Part shown: positions 1 to 8,989 of the stretch, piece by piece
Layout of the letters: the number at the start of each line of letters is the position of its first letter
Numbering within the stretch: position 1 is the stretch's first letter
Assembly (NCBI RefSeq): GCF_000010665.1
Contig: NC_012796.1
Location: 2,323,501 to 2,387,500, forward strand
Origin: Solidesulfovibrio magneticus RS-1
GTDB lineage: Bacteria > Desulfobacterota > Desulfovibrionia > Desulfovibrionales > Desulfovibrionaceae
Length of the DNA: 64,000 nucleotides
Direction of reading: 5' to 3'
Notes under the pieces: generated by a model
Seen by the model: the letters and a program-made list of their open reading frames with translations, nothing else
Databases searched by the model: none
What the model was told of the DNA's origin: nothing
Program-made: the position numbers and the translations under genes

Positions 1-723
1 GACCGGGCGCAGGGAAAGGGCCAAAAGCCCCTCGCGCTCGCCGCGAAACATGGCCAGGGCGCGGTGGCCGGCCACCGCGCGCACGGCTTCGTCGCGCTCG
101 AAGAAATCCCGATAGTTGGCGGCGTCTGCTTCCTTGCCCTTGACCAGACGCGAGACGATGCGGCCGCGCTTGGCGAAAAGATCGCGCAGGACGGCCCGGT
201 TGGCGGCGTCCTCGCTTATGGCCTCGGCCATGATGTCGCGCGCCCCGGCCAGGGCGGCGGCGACGTCGGCCACGTCCTTTTCGGGATTGACGAACCGGGC
301 CGCCTCTTTTTCCGGGGGCACGCCGCGTTGGCGCATGAGCAGTTCGGCCAGGGGCTCCAGTCCCCGTTCCCGGGCCATGGCCGCCCGGGTGCGGCGCTTG
401 GGGCGGTGGGGCAGGTAGAGGTCTTCCAGCCGGGCCATGTCCTGGGCGGCCTCGATGTCCCGGGCCAGGGCGTCGGTCAAGAGGTCGCGTTCGGTCAGGG
501 ATTCCAGGATGGCGGCCCGGCGTTTGTCCAGGTCGGCCAGTTGTTGGAGGCGGTCGCGCACGGCGGCCACGACCACCTCGTCCAGGGAGCCGGTGGCTTC
601 CTTGCGGTAGCGGGCGATAAACGGAATCGTGGCCCCGTCGGCGAGCAGTCCGGCCACGGCCGCCACCTGGCGCGGGGCGACGGACAGTTCCTTGGCGATA
701 AGGGCGGCGTGTTTTTCGGTCAT
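1..723 (-). CDS. tex: Tex family RNA-binding transcription accessory protein (5' part)
   Basis: This is the N-terminal 241 codons of a Tex protein; the gene runs off the left edge. Tex proteins are cytoplasmic nucleic-acid-binding proteins with an N-terminal helical scaffold, a YqgF nuclease-like fold, HhH motifs and a C-terminal S1 domain; only the N-terminal scaffold is in view. The reverse-strand reading frame opens MTEKHAALIAKELSV and contains the family hallmarks ATIPFIARYRKEATGSLDEV (about residues 30-49) and LEDLYLPHRPKRRTRA (about 100-115). The ATG at 723 is taken as the start because the similarity to Tex begins there. No in-frame stop occurs down to base 1. It is divergent from the NAD salvage genes to the right. 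Confidence 0.93.
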   Translation of the reverse strand, partial: MTEKHAALIAKELSVAPRQVAAVAGLLADGATIPFIARYRKEATGSLDEVVVAAVRDRLQQLADLDKRRAAILESLTERDLLTDALARDIEAAQDMARLEDLYLPHRPKRRTRAAMARERGLEPLAELLMRQRGVPPEKEAARFVNPEKDVADVAAALAGARDIMAEAISEDAANRAVLRDLFAKRGRIVSRLVKGKEADAANYRDFFERDEAVRAVAGHRALAMFRGEREGLLALSLRPV

Positions 724-736
724 GGGGAGCGCCTCC

Positions 737-793
737 GGGCGCGACCCGCGCGGGTCTTGGTGTCGCGCCCTCTATAAAATACCATGGTATTTT
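737..793. promoter_or_regulatory. Inverted repeats in the tex upstream region
   Basis: The 296-nt space between tex and the phosphoribosyltransferase gene holds two symmetrical elements. One is a perfect 18-bp AT-rich palindrome, AAAATACCATGGTATTTT (776-793). The other is a 9-bp inverted repeat GGGCGCGAC (737-745) / GTCGCGCCC (762-770) that would form a hairpin in the tex 5' leader. The palindrome is the only strongly A/T stretch nearby and would suit an operator or the -10 region of tex; that role is inferred. Nothing else was recognised between 794 and 1019. Confidence 0.4.
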
Positions 794-1019
794 TTAAAAA
801 TGAATGATTTTAAGTCTTTGTCCTCGAAAGAGCAGAAACGTTTTCGTGGACGCGACACGAGGCTTCAGGCCGTCGCCTCGGGAGGGCCGACATAACAGTC
901 ACCGGGCCTTGCGGGCAAGGGCAGGGCGGCTCAACGCCTTGACCTTCCCTTGGCAACACGGCGGACAGCTTGTAGTTTTACCCCACTTTCGCGGCAACGC
1001 GCCGCCCACGGAGCCGTCC

Positions 1020-2117
1020 ATGCCCAATCTCCCCCCGCGCCACCAGCCCTACACCGACAAATACTTCCTGCGCTCGCGCCATATCCTGGAAAAAGAAGGC
1101 CTCAACCCGTGGATTACGGTGCAGGTCTTTTTTCGAAATGGTCCCGGGAAAATCGCCGGCGTTGGCGAGGCGGCCGCCGCGTTTTTGGCCTATTCGCCCT
1201 TGATGGAGCATGGCGGCCAGGTCTGGGCCCTGGCCGAGGGCGAGGCCTTTTCGCCCCTGGAGCCGGTGATGCGCATCGAAGGCCCCATTGGCGACGTCAT
1301 CGAGCTGGAGACGTTCTACCTCGGCATCCTGACCGCCCGCACCAGCCTGGCAAACGACGTTCCCCGGCCCGATCCCCTGGCCGCAACCGCCAAGGCGGCG
1401 GCCCTACGCCAGATCTTGCCGGGCAAGGATCTCCTGTATTTCGGCGCCCGCCACTGGCACTGGTCCCTGGAAGAGGAACTCTGCCGGGCGGCCGTGGCCG
1501 GCGGTTTCGATTCCTGCGCCACCGACGCCGGCGCCCGGGCCGCCGGCCTGCCCGCCGGGGTCGGCACCATTCCCCACGCCCTGGTCCTGGCCTTCGCCCA
1601 TCGCTTCGGCCCCAAGCGGGCCACCCGCGAAGCCGCCCTGGCCTTTGACCGCCACATCGAGCCGACCTGTCCGCGCATCGCCCTTGTCGACACCTTCAAC
1701 AAGGAAATCGACGACGCCCTGGACACGGCCCGGGCGCTGGGGGAGCGCTTGTGGGGCGTGCGCCTGGACACCTCGGGCGAACTGATCGGCCAGGGCGGCG
1801 CGACCTTTGACGGCCGCCCCTACCTGACCGGCCCCGGCGTCACCGTGGCCGGCGTGCGGGCTGTGCGCCAGGCCCTGGATGCGGCCGGCTTTGCCCACGT
1901 CAACATCGTGCTGTCCAGCGGCTTTGGCGATCCGGCCAAGGCGGCCGCCTTTGCCGCCGACGAGGCGCGTCATGGCCGGCTGTTCGAGGCCGTGGGCGTG
2001 GGCGGCCTCTTTGACGCCTGGTACGCCACCGCCGACATCGTGCGCATCGAGGGCCAGCCCCTGGCCAAGGCCGGCCGGAGCTTGCGCGACAACCCCCGCC
2101 TGCGGCGCGTTGTGTGA
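1020..2117 (+). CDS. pncB: Nicotinate phosphoribosyltransferase family protein
   Basis: Likely converts nicotinate plus PRPP to nicotinate mononucleotide in NAD salvage (cytoplasm). The 365-aa protein has features of the type II phosphoribosyltransferase fold: an N-terminal LNPWITVQVFFRN segment (about 29-41), GVGTIPHALVLAF (about 180-192), VDTFNKEIDDAL (about 222-233) and glycine-rich C-terminal phosphate-binding stretches VLSSGFGD and GVGGLFD. It is shorter than typical PncB (about 400-490 aa), so it belongs to the compact branch; a NadC-like specificity is the main alternative. The reading frame is open 72 codons further upstream, but protein similarity begins at the ATG at 1020 (MPNLPPRHQPYTDKYFLRS). 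The gene is followed 158 nt later by a nicotinamidase-like gene, which supports the salvage role. Confidence 0.85.
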   Translation: MPNLPPRHQPYTDKYFLRSRHILEKEGLNPWITVQVFFRNGPGKIAGVGEAAAAFLAYSPLMEHGGQVWALAEGEAFSPLEPVMRIEGPIGDVIELETFYLGILTARTSLANDVPRPDPLAATAKAAALRQILPGKDLLYFGARHWHWSLEEELCRAAVAGGFDSCATDAGARAAGLPAGVGTIPHALVLAFAHRFGPKRATREAALAFDRHIEPTCPRIALVDTFNKEIDDALDTARALGERLWGVRLDTSGELIGQGGATFDGRPYLTGPGVTVAGVRAVRQALDAAGFAHVNIVLSSGFGDPAKAAAFAADEARHGRLFEAVGVGGLFDAWYATADIVRIEGQPLAKAGRSLRDNPRLRRVV

Positions 2118-2146
2118 GAGGTGTGGGAAGGAGGGGAAGAAAAAGA

Positions 2147-2186
2147 GGCCTCCCGCGGCTGGGGGCCTGAGGCCCCCAGACCCCCC
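2147..2186 (+). repeat. GC-rich 3'-end-associated stem-loop repeat, copy A
   Basis: A 40-nt element begins 30 nt after the stop of the phosphoribosyltransferase gene. It starts GGCCTCC, and contains a perfect 9-bp stem CTGGGGGCC / GGCCCCCAG with a TGA loop (2159-2179), then ACCCCCC. Close copies lie at 49928-49967 (same strand), 58452-58489 and 38280-38318 (opposite strand). Each copy lies 12-30 nt after a stop codon in the same orientation as that gene. It has no U-tract, so it is a REP-like element or atypical terminator rather than a classical intrinsic terminator. Confidence 0.8.
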
Positions 2187-2275
2187 ATCTGCAGAAATGT
2201 TTAAAGGGTGTCGGCGTGGATTGGTTCTCTGGTCGGCTGAGTAGTATCGATAGGGTTGCTTCAAGGAGTCGGGCC

Positions 2276-2821
2276 ATGGAAGATCTGTTGATCGTGGTGG
2301 ATATGCTCAATGATTTCATCCACCCCGACGGGAAGCTCTACTTCCCCAAAGGTGCGGCCGTGGTCGAGGCGTGCGCGCGGCTGCGCCGGGCCTTCCGTGA
2401 CGCCGGCTTGCCCGTGGTCCACGCCGCCGACGCCCATCCGGTCGATTCCCGGGAGTTCGCCGACTGGCCGCCCCATTGCCTGGCCGGGTCCTGGGGCGCG
2501 CGCGTCATCGACGAACTGGCTCCGGCAGCCGGCGAACTCGTGGCCCACAAGGACGCCATGAGCCTTTTCAGCCATGCCGCTGTGGACGGGCTCCTCCAGG
2601 GCCTTGGCGTGAAGCGGCTTTGGCTGTGCGGCGTGGCCACCGAATACTGCGTCCAGGCCTGCGCCCTGGATGCGGCGGCCCGGGACTACGGCGTGACGGT
2701 GGCCGTCGACGCCATAGCCGGCGTGGACATGATGCCCGGCGCGTCCCAGGCGGCCCTGGAGGCCATGGCCCGGGCCGGAGTCCGTTTGGTCTCCTGCGAC
2801 GACGTGCTGTCCGCTTTTTAA
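2276..2821 (+). CDS. pncA: Nicotinamidase / isochorismatase-like cysteine hydrolase
   Basis: Likely deamidates nicotinamide to nicotinate, feeding the phosphoribosyltransferase encoded just upstream. The 181-aa protein carries the isochorismatase-superfamily catalytic triad: Asp9 (LLIVVDMLNDF), Lys92 (VAHKDAMS) and Cys125 (GVATEYCVQAC), with the metal-site-like DAHPVDSREF segment at about 52-61. Length is typical for bacterial PncA-like proteins. The start is the ATG at 2276, preceded by AAGGAG at 2263-2268; an earlier in-frame start lacks such a site. Substrate could be another amide in this large family, but the pairing with a nicotinate phosphoribosyltransferase argues for nicotinamide. 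Confidence 0.85.
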   Translation: MEDLLIVVDMLNDFIHPDGKLYFPKGAAVVEACARLRRAFRDAGLPVVHAADAHPVDSREFADWPPHCLAGSWGARVIDELAPAAGELVAHKDAMSLFSHAAVDGLLQGLGVKRLWLCGVATEYCVQACALDAAARDYGVTVAVDAIAGVDMMPGASQAALEAMARAGVRLVSCDDVLSAF

Positions 2822-2963
2822 ACAGTGGACGTTGCCGCCCAAGCGAGATTAAGGACAAGCTGAAGTCCCTGCTCCCTCCGGCTCGGAAGCCTGACTTCTG
2901 GCCGGGCGTTCTGTTTGCATCGATCGTCCGACACGCCAGCAAGCCCAAAGCGGAGGGGTTCCC

Positions 2964-4211
2964 ATGCCTAATAGAGCGTATCTTTGCCGAAAGCCGCCTG
3001 TTGCTTTTCCTGCAATTGGGCAACTCGTCCTGCGTTGCCTGCTGCTCGCCCTGGTCCTGGTTCTGGGCCTGGGGCAGACCGCCTGGACCGCCCAACCCGC
3101 CCCGGCCGCGAGCGCGGCCAGACAACCCCGCCAAAGCGCCTGGGAATTCGATCAGGTTGGGCTGAAAGGCGTGCTCTATCCGTCGCTCATGCTCTGCATG
3201 GCCAAGATGCAGGTGAATCCGCAGCAACAGGACGGCGAACTGGGCGACGCCAACGGTCTGCTCGGCATTTCGGTGGTCTCGCCACGCGCCGGGGCCAAGG
3301 CCGTGGTGGAGTTGACTTCCTCCTCGCCCCTGGTCCATCCTGGTCGGGTCGAGGTGGCCTTGCCGCAAAAAGGCAAGGTGTATCAGGTGTTTCCTTATGT
3401 ATCCATGGACGAGGCCGTCGTGTTGCAGCGTCATGCCTCGCCTGCGACTCTGACGGCCAAGCTTTGGCTGGACGGCGTCCCCCAGGGGGAGCGTTCGGCT
3501 CAGGTCTCCATCGCTTCCATCAATGACTGCGTGTTCGGCTTGAAGGACGATGAGACGTATTATGGGACGCTTTGGCTCTTTGCCGCCTACGTCAACGAGA
3601 ACCACCCGGCCGTGCAGCAGATTTTGCAAGAGGCCCTGACCTCTCGGGAGGTGGCCGCTTTTAACGGCTACCAATCCGATCCGGCCGGCGTGCGCAAGCA
3701 GGTCAAGGCCGTCTGGCAGGTGTTGCGACGGCGCGGCATCCGCTATTCGAACATCGAAAAAGCGTCCGTGAAGCTTGATGACGTCGCGGTGCAGCATGTG
3801 CGGTTTGTCAGCGACGCCTTGTTGTCGCGGCAGGCCAATTGCGTGGAAGGCAGCTGCCTGCTGGCCTCGATTTTCACGAAAATCGGCCTGGAGACATGGC
3901 TTGTGGCCTTGCCCGAGCATATGCTCGTGGCCGTTGCCCTGGACCCGCAAGGCAAGCAGATGCTGTATCTAGAAACAACGCTACTGAGTGAATCGACTTT
4001 CGAGGACGCGGCCAAGGCCGGCCAGCTCCAGATGGATGAGGTCTACGCCAAGGCGCGCAAGGCCGAGGCCCGCAAAAAAGCCGGCAAGGCCGGCGACGAG
4101 GAGGACGCCCAAGAGCCGTACCTGATTTCCATAAGCGAGGTCCGCAAGCGTGGCATCCTGCCGATTCCCGACACCGAGGAAGCCAGGAAACGGTTTTTTC
4201 TGACGAAATAG
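2964..4211 (+). CDS. Exported transglutaminase-like protein
   Basis: A 415-aa protein of uncertain function. A long N-terminal region with a hydrophobic core (about residues 20-40, CLLLALVLVLGLGQTAWTA) looks like a signal peptide or anchor, so it probably acts in the periplasm. The C-terminal part has a transglutaminase-like arrangement: Cys293 in RQANCVEGSCLLAS at a helix start, His319 in ALPEHMLVAV and an acidic residue in LYLETT (Glu337). Such domains in bacteria are often proteases or transamidases; no substrate can be named. The C-terminus includes a Lys/Ala-rich segment (about 355-385). Start ATG at 2964 has GGAGGGG 7 nt upstream. It appears monocistronic. Confidence 0.72.
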   Translation: MPNRAYLCRKPPVAFPAIGQLVLRCLLLALVLVLGLGQTAWTAQPAPAASAARQPRQSAWEFDQVGLKGVLYPSLMLCMAKMQVNPQQQDGELGDANGLLGISVVSPRAGAKAVVELTSSSPLVHPGRVEVALPQKGKVYQVFPYVSMDEAVVLQRHASPATLTAKLWLDGVPQGERSAQVSIASINDCVFGLKDDETYYGTLWLFAAYVNENHPAVQQILQEALTSREVAAFNGYQSDPAGVRKQVKAVWQVLRRRGIRYSNIEKASVKLDDVAVQHVRFVSDALLSRQANCVEGSCLLASIFTKIGLETWLVALPEHMLVAVALDPQGKQMLYLETTLLSESTFEDAAKAGQLQMDEVYAKARKAEARKKAGKAGDEEDAQEPYLISISEVRKRGILPIPDTEEARKRFFLTK

Positions 4212-4445
4212 CCGATTGAAACCATCGTAACCAGTCATTGCGTTGTGAAATGCCTGGAATTCGCTCCCTGCGAGGGCCGCTTTGGAGTTTTTGGCTGTCG
4301 CCGGCAGTCTCCCTTACGGACAGCCGTGGTCCGCAGTGGATGGATGTTGCGAACAAAAAGAGCTTCACTGGCGGGCTAATGCCGTTGCCGCTTTGTTGCC
4401 GCAACGAAGAAGGGGTCGCGACTTACATCGTAACCCCTTGAAATA

Positions 4446-4522
<77 letters not shown>

Positions 4523-4671
4523 AAGGAAGGAAGCTTTTACGCGCCGGCCCAGCGGATGTCAACAAGGAAATCTTGCTGTCCTATTCCGGTTTGGGGAGGG
4601 GATAAAGCCCGGCTCCAGCAGCATGGTGTCCTGGGCGTGTCTTCCAGCCACCTTCCCGGCTTTGGTCCGGA

Positions 4672-6168
4672 CTAACCGGCCTGGACCGCGCTCAAGGCGT
4701 CCACGCTGCGGGTCACCGGTCCAAGGGACGTACAGACCTGGTTCCTGCCCAGGTGCTTGGCTTGGTAAAGCGCCTTGTCCGCTTTTTCCAGCAGATCCTT
4801 GCGCCGGGTCAAGGCGCCGGGCTGCAAGGCCGAGACGCCGATGGACACGGTGATGGAAAAGTCCTCGCCGTCATGGACGAAACGCGCTTCGGCAATGGCG
4901 CCTCGCAGCCGCTCGGCCAGGATTCGCGCCTGTTCCTCGGCCGTCTGGGGCAGAATAACCACGAATTCCTCGCCGCCGTAGCGGGCCGTGAAATCCGTGC
5001 TACGAAGGGTTTCCGACAGGATGCTCCCCACCTCGCGCAGCACGTGGTCGCCGACCAGGTGGCCGTAGCGGTCGTTTATGCCCTTGAAATGGTCGATGTC
5101 GACCATAAGCAGGCTCATGGCATGGCGGTAGCGCTGGTGGCGGCGCAATTCGTCGATGAGGCGTTCATCAAAGGCCCGACGGTTGTGGATGCGGGTGAGG
5201 CCGTCGTGGTCGGCCCGGATCTTGACCTGATTGAAGAGGGCAGCGTTTTTCAGCGCCAGAGCCAAATGGTTGATGGAAGCGTAGAGGGCCTGGACCTGAT
5301 CCTTGCCCAGGGCGCGGCCTTTGGCTCGGTAGAGCACGAGCAGGCCAAACATCTGGCCGCCGGCCCGAAGCGGCAAGGTGATGAGATCTTCAGGGGCGGT
5401 CGGGACGCCGACCGACTCGTGGTCGGCTCCGCCGTCGAGGAAGCTGGCCTTGTAGCTGTGCATGGGCTTGCCGGCGAGCTTGGCGGCCTGACGCAGCAAC
5501 TGCTCGGTCCAGTGGCGTTCGGCCGTTTGGTCCATGTCGGGTTCCAGGAACAGTTCGGCTTCAAGATTCCCGCCTTCGCCGGTCTGCCACAGCGCGCCCA
5601 TGAGCGCCTGCAGGGGCAGAAGCAGCTCAAGATCCTCCCGAGCGTTGTCCAGGATCACGATGGGGTCCAGGGACTCGCTGGCCCGGGTGAGAATGCGGTT
5701 GAGAAACAGCACAAGATCGGTCTTTCGGGCCAGAAGCTCGCGCTCCAGCATGATCTCGCGGGTCATGCGGAAAATGTCGTCGTACAGGCTCTTGACTTCC
5801 TTGGCCCGGAAGATGACGTCGCGGATCTTTTTGTCGGTCAGCGGCTCGGACACGGCGGACAAAAAGCCGTTTTCCAACACGTCCTCGAATTCGGCCACGG
5901 ACTGGGTGGCCCCGAGCACCAACACCCGTTGGGGGGTCTCCCATTCCTCAATGATCTTCTGGGTATCAAGGGGCAGGGCGTCCCAGGCTTCCTTGACCAC
6001 AAAGACGACAAGGGGCGCGGCCCGAGCGATGTCCCTGGCGCCGGGATGGCTGCCCATGGGCCAGTTGCGCAGCACGTAACCGGCTCCAAGCGCCGAACTC
6101 ACGGCCGTCGCGGCCTCTTCGCCAAGTCCGATGCCCCACACATGTTCGGGGCGGATTCCGCGCGTCAT
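4672..6168 (-). CDS. Diguanylate cyclase with degenerate receiver-like and GAF-like domains
   Basis: A 498-aa cytoplasmic signalling protein predicted to make cyclic di-GMP. The C-terminal GGDEF domain (about 325-470) has the active-site motif as GGEEF (398-402) and an RSTD inhibitory I-site exactly five residues before it, so product inhibition is likely retained. Residues about 1-120 look like a response-regulator fold, but the usual phospho-acceptor Asp on the third strand is replaced (PLVVFVVKEAW), so it is probably not phosphorylated. Residues about 150-310 resemble a GAF-type sensory module. No membrane segment. AAGGAGG lies just before the ATG at 6168. Divergent from the glycosyltransferase gene. 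Confidence 0.9.
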   Translation of the reverse strand: MTRGIRPEHVWGIGLGEEAATAVSSALGAGYVLRNWPMGSHPGARDIARAAPLVVFVVKEAWDALPLDTQKIIEEWETPQRVLVLGATQSVAEFEDVLENGFLSAVSEPLTDKKIRDVIFRAKEVKSLYDDIFRMTREIMLERELLARKTDLVLFLNRILTRASESLDPIVILDNAREDLELLLPLQALMGALWQTGEGGNLEAELFLEPDMDQTAERHWTEQLLRQAAKLAGKPMHSYKASFLDGGADHESVGVPTAPEDLITLPLRAGGQMFGLLVLYRAKGRALGKDQVQALYASINHLALALKNAALFNQVKIRADHDGLTRIHNRRAFDERLIDELRRHQRYRHAMSLLMVDIDHFKGINDRYGHLVGDHVLREVGSILSETLRSTDFTARYGGEEFVVILPQTAEEQARILAERLRGAIAEARFVHDGEDFSITVSIGVSALQPGALTRRKDLLEKADKALYQAKHLGRNQVCTSLGPVTRSVDALSAVQAG

Positions 6169-6292
6169 GGCTGCCTCCTTGGGTCAGGGCCGGCACAATA
6201 TGCCTGCCCGACACGCTCTTTGCAAAAGACAGTCCAAACAGTAATAGGCTGCGCCGTTTGACAACCGGCCCAGGCTGTGGCTCCCTGGCTCC

Positions 6293-7957
6293 ATGCACCC
6301 CCCCCGTATCTTCGCTACGTTGGACCCGTTTATCGAAGGGGCCGACATCATGGGCAGAAAGGTGGCCAACGCGGCCTTTCTCGATGCCCTGGCCCGGCGC
6401 GATCCCTTTGACGCCTACCACTTTTTCATGCCCTCCGAGCGCGAGCGCCAGCGCCAGGAAGGTCTGCTCGCCGCCCGTTATCCGGCCCTGGCCGGGCGCG
6501 GCGCGTTCAAAGTTCTGACGCGTCAGGAGCTGCCGGCCGCCCTGGGAACCACGGACTACGCGGTCTTTCACCTCTCGGATTGCCTCACTGCCCAGGCCCG
6601 TCTGGCCGCTGCCCGGAACGCTCTCTCTCGAGTGATCTTTCCCATCACCGGCGGCATCCATTCCCTAAGCTACGCCCACTATCAGCGCGATTTTCTGGCC
6701 CATCTCGCGCCCGCGACCACCCGGCGCGACGCCATCGTGTGCACCTCGAAGGCCGGCCGGGAAGCCGTGACGGCTCTGTTTAAGGCCTTGCGCCGGGGCT
6801 ACGGTCTCTCGCCCGAGGCTTATCCCGCGCCCGAACTGGCCTTGATCCCCCTGGGCGTGGAGCCCGACGACTGGCGGCGTCTTGACGGCCAGGAACGCGC
6901 GGAGGCCCGGGCCGCCTGGGGCATCGCCCCCCAGGGCACGGTGCTCCTCATGTTCGGACGGGTTTCCCACAGCTCCAAGATGGACCTGCTCCCGCTTTTT
7001 CGGGCCGTGCAGCGTCTCATGGCTTCCGGCCTGGATGTCTCGAACCTGATGCTGGTGGTGGCCGGCTGGACCGATGACGACGATCCGTTTTTGGGGACCC
7101 TGGCCGCCTTGGCCGCCAACGTGGGCCTGCGCCTGGTTCTGGTGCGCCGGCCGGACGAGGCGGCCAAGCGGCAACTGTTCGGCCTGGCCGACGCGTTTGT
7201 CTCCCTGGCCGACAATCCCCAGGAAACCTTTGGCCTCACGCTCCTGGAGGCCATGGCCGCCTGCCTGCCGGTGGTCGCCTCGGACTACGACGGCTACCGC
7301 GACATCGTTGCGCCGGGGCGCACCGGCTGGCTGTTGCCGACGCTGGGGCTGCCCCGGTCCCCGGCGCGCGATGTGCTGGCTCCGCTGTGCTACGACAACC
7401 ATACCCATCTGCGCCTGGCCCAGGCTACGGCCGTGTCCGTGCCGGCCCTGGCCGAAGCGCTGGCCACTGTCCTTGGCGATCCCGATAAGGCCCGGGGCCT
7501 GGGTGAGGCCGGGCGCGAGCGGGCCGTGGCGCAATTCACCTGGGACGCCTGCGTTGGCCGCCATCTGGAGCTCTGGAAACGCCTGGCCGCGCAGCCCGTG
7601 CCGGATCGGGACCAGTTGGCCGCCACGCCCCATCCCTGGACCCTGGCCTACGACGAGGTCTTTGCTGGTTATCCCTCGGGCAGGCTTGGCGACGACCTGC
7701 GGCTGGTCTGGACCCGGGCCGGCCAGGCGGTCTACCACCGCCAGGATTTTCCGGTGATCTACGCCGAGCTGTCCCGGGAGGTGCGGCCCGAGGCTCTGCG
7801 GGTGCTGGTCTTTCTGGCCCGGGGCGGCTGTCCGGGCCTGACCCTGGCCAGACGTCTGGCTGCGGCCGTGCCGGGACTCGACGAAGCCGCCGCCGTCTGG
7901 CATGTGCTGTGGGCGCTCAAGCAAGATTTGCTCGAAGTGCAAAAGGAGCCGGCATGA
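6293..7957 (+). CDS. Glycosyltransferase family 4 protein
   Basis: A 554-aa GT-B glycosyltransferase. The second Rossmann domain has the GT4 E-x7-E motif (Glu311 and Glu319 in NPQETFGLTLLEAMAACLPVV), and MFGRVSHSSKMDLL (about 220-233) fits the nucleotide-sugar domain start. An extra C-terminal stretch of about 130 residues (from about 420) is not part of the usual fold. The acceptor is unknown; cell-envelope polysaccharide is a guess. The start is weakly supported: the ATG at 6293 lacks a good Shine-Dalgarno and ATG at 6350 is an alternative. The stop overlaps the start of rsmA by 4 nt (ATGA), so the two are probably co-translated, an unusual pairing. Confidence 0.83.
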   Translation: MHPPRIFATLDPFIEGADIMGRKVANAAFLDALARRDPFDAYHFFMPSERERQRQEGLLAARYPALAGRGAFKVLTRQELPAALGTTDYAVFHLSDCLTAQARLAAARNALSRVIFPITGGIHSLSYAHYQRDFLAHLAPATTRRDAIVCTSKAGREAVTALFKALRRGYGLSPEAYPAPELALIPLGVEPDDWRRLDGQERAEARAAWGIAPQGTVLLMFGRVSHSSKMDLLPLFRAVQRLMASGLDVSNLMLVVAGWTDDDDPFLGTLAALAANVGLRLVLVRRPDEAAKRQLFGLADAFVSLADNPQETFGLTLLEAMAACLPVVASDYDGYRDIVAPGRTGWLLPTLGLPRSPARDVLAPLCYDNHTHLRLAQATAVSVPALAEALATVLGDPDKARGLGEAGRERAVAQFTWDACVGRHLELWKRLAAQPVPDRDQLAATPHPWTLAYDEVFAGYPSGRLGDDLRLVWTRAGQAVYHRQDFPVIYAELSREVRPEALRVLVFLARGGCPGLTLARRLAAAVPGLDEAAAVWHVLWALKQDLLEVQKEPA

Positions 7958-8784
7958 CGCGCCCCATGGGCCATGACACGACAGAGCGGGGCGATGGGTT
8001 CGCCCCGGCCAAACGCAGCCTGGGCCAGAATTTTCTGGTCGATCCCAACGTTTCCGCCAAGATCGTGGCCCAGTTGCGGATCGGGCCTGAAGACACGGTC
8101 ATCGAGATTGGCCCTGGGCGGGGAGCCCTTTCGGGTCATATCCTGGCCGCCGGGCCGCGCGCCTATCTGGCCCTGGAAAAGGATCGGGAACTGGCCGCCC
8201 GGCTGCCGCGCGAGCATCCCGGGGCCCATCCGGCCCTGGTCGATGCCTTGCGCCTGGACTGGTCGCGCCTTGACGCCTTGGACGGCGCCAAGCTGGTGGG
8301 CAATCTTCCCTATAATATCGCTTCGCCGCTGTTGTGGGATATCTGCTCCCAGGCCTCGCGCTTTGCCGTGGGGGTCTTCATGGTGCAGCACGAGGTGGCC
8401 CTTCGCCTGTGCGCCGCTCCGGGCGGCAGGCAGTACGGGGCGCTGACCGCCTGGACGTCGTCGTTTGCCCGGTTCGATTATTGTTTCAAGGTGTCGCCCG
8501 GGGTGTTTCGGCCCCAGCCCAAGGTGGATTCGGCGGTGGTGGCCGTGACTCCCCGGGCGAGCAAGGAACGGCCCGAGGACCCGGCCGGCCTGGCGACCTT
8601 GCTCAAGCGGCTTTTTTCCATGCGCCGCAAGCAGTTGGCCGGCATCTTGAAGCCCCACTGGGACGAGGCCCTGGCCCAGGCATGCGCCGGGCACGGCATC
8701 GAGGGGCGCGTTCGGCCCGAAACCTTGACGCCAGGCCAGTTCCAGCAGCTGGCCAAATTGCTGAAAACGCGCTTGCCCTCTTGA
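7954..8784 (+). CDS. rsmA: 16S rRNA (adenine1518-N6/adenine1519-N6)-dimethyltransferase
   Basis: KsgA/RsmA dimethylates two adjacent adenines in helix 45 of 16S rRNA using S-adenosylmethionine during 30S maturation. The 276-aa protein shows SLGQNFLVD (22-30), the SAM-binding motif EIGPGRGALSG (51-61), the catalytic NLPYNI (117-122) and the C-terminal helical region with FSMRRKQL. Length is typical. Start chosen at ATG 7954: it overlaps the upstream stop as ATGA and has AAAAGGAG at 7941-7948; the frame extends only 15 codons further upstream inside the previous gene. Confidence 0.96.
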   Translation: MTRPMGHDTTERGDGFAPAKRSLGQNFLVDPNVSAKIVAQLRIGPEDTVIEIGPGRGALSGHILAAGPRAYLALEKDRELAARLPREHPGAHPALVDALRLDWSRLDALDGAKLVGNLPYNIASPLLWDICSQASRFAVGVFMVQHEVALRLCAAPGGRQYGALTAWTSSFARFDYCFKVSPGVFRPQPKVDSAVVAVTPRASKERPEDPAGLATLLKRLFSMRRKQLAGILKPHWDEALAQACAGHGIEGRVRPETLTPGQFQQLAKLLKTRLPS

Positions 8785-8989
8785 CTTTGGGGCTGAAATC
8801 GATTTTGGTTTGCCCACTCACGTGCGTCGCGTCAGGCCGGAAACGGCGACGCAGGGGCAGGAGGGCCGTCCTTGCCGCGGGGAGGCGAGGGGGGGCGTCC
8901 CTGTTGATGTTGACGGAACGCGCCGGAGTGATTTGCGAGCATAGCGCCGCCGCCAGGCCGGAGGCGATCAACCGAGGAGGAGAGGACTG

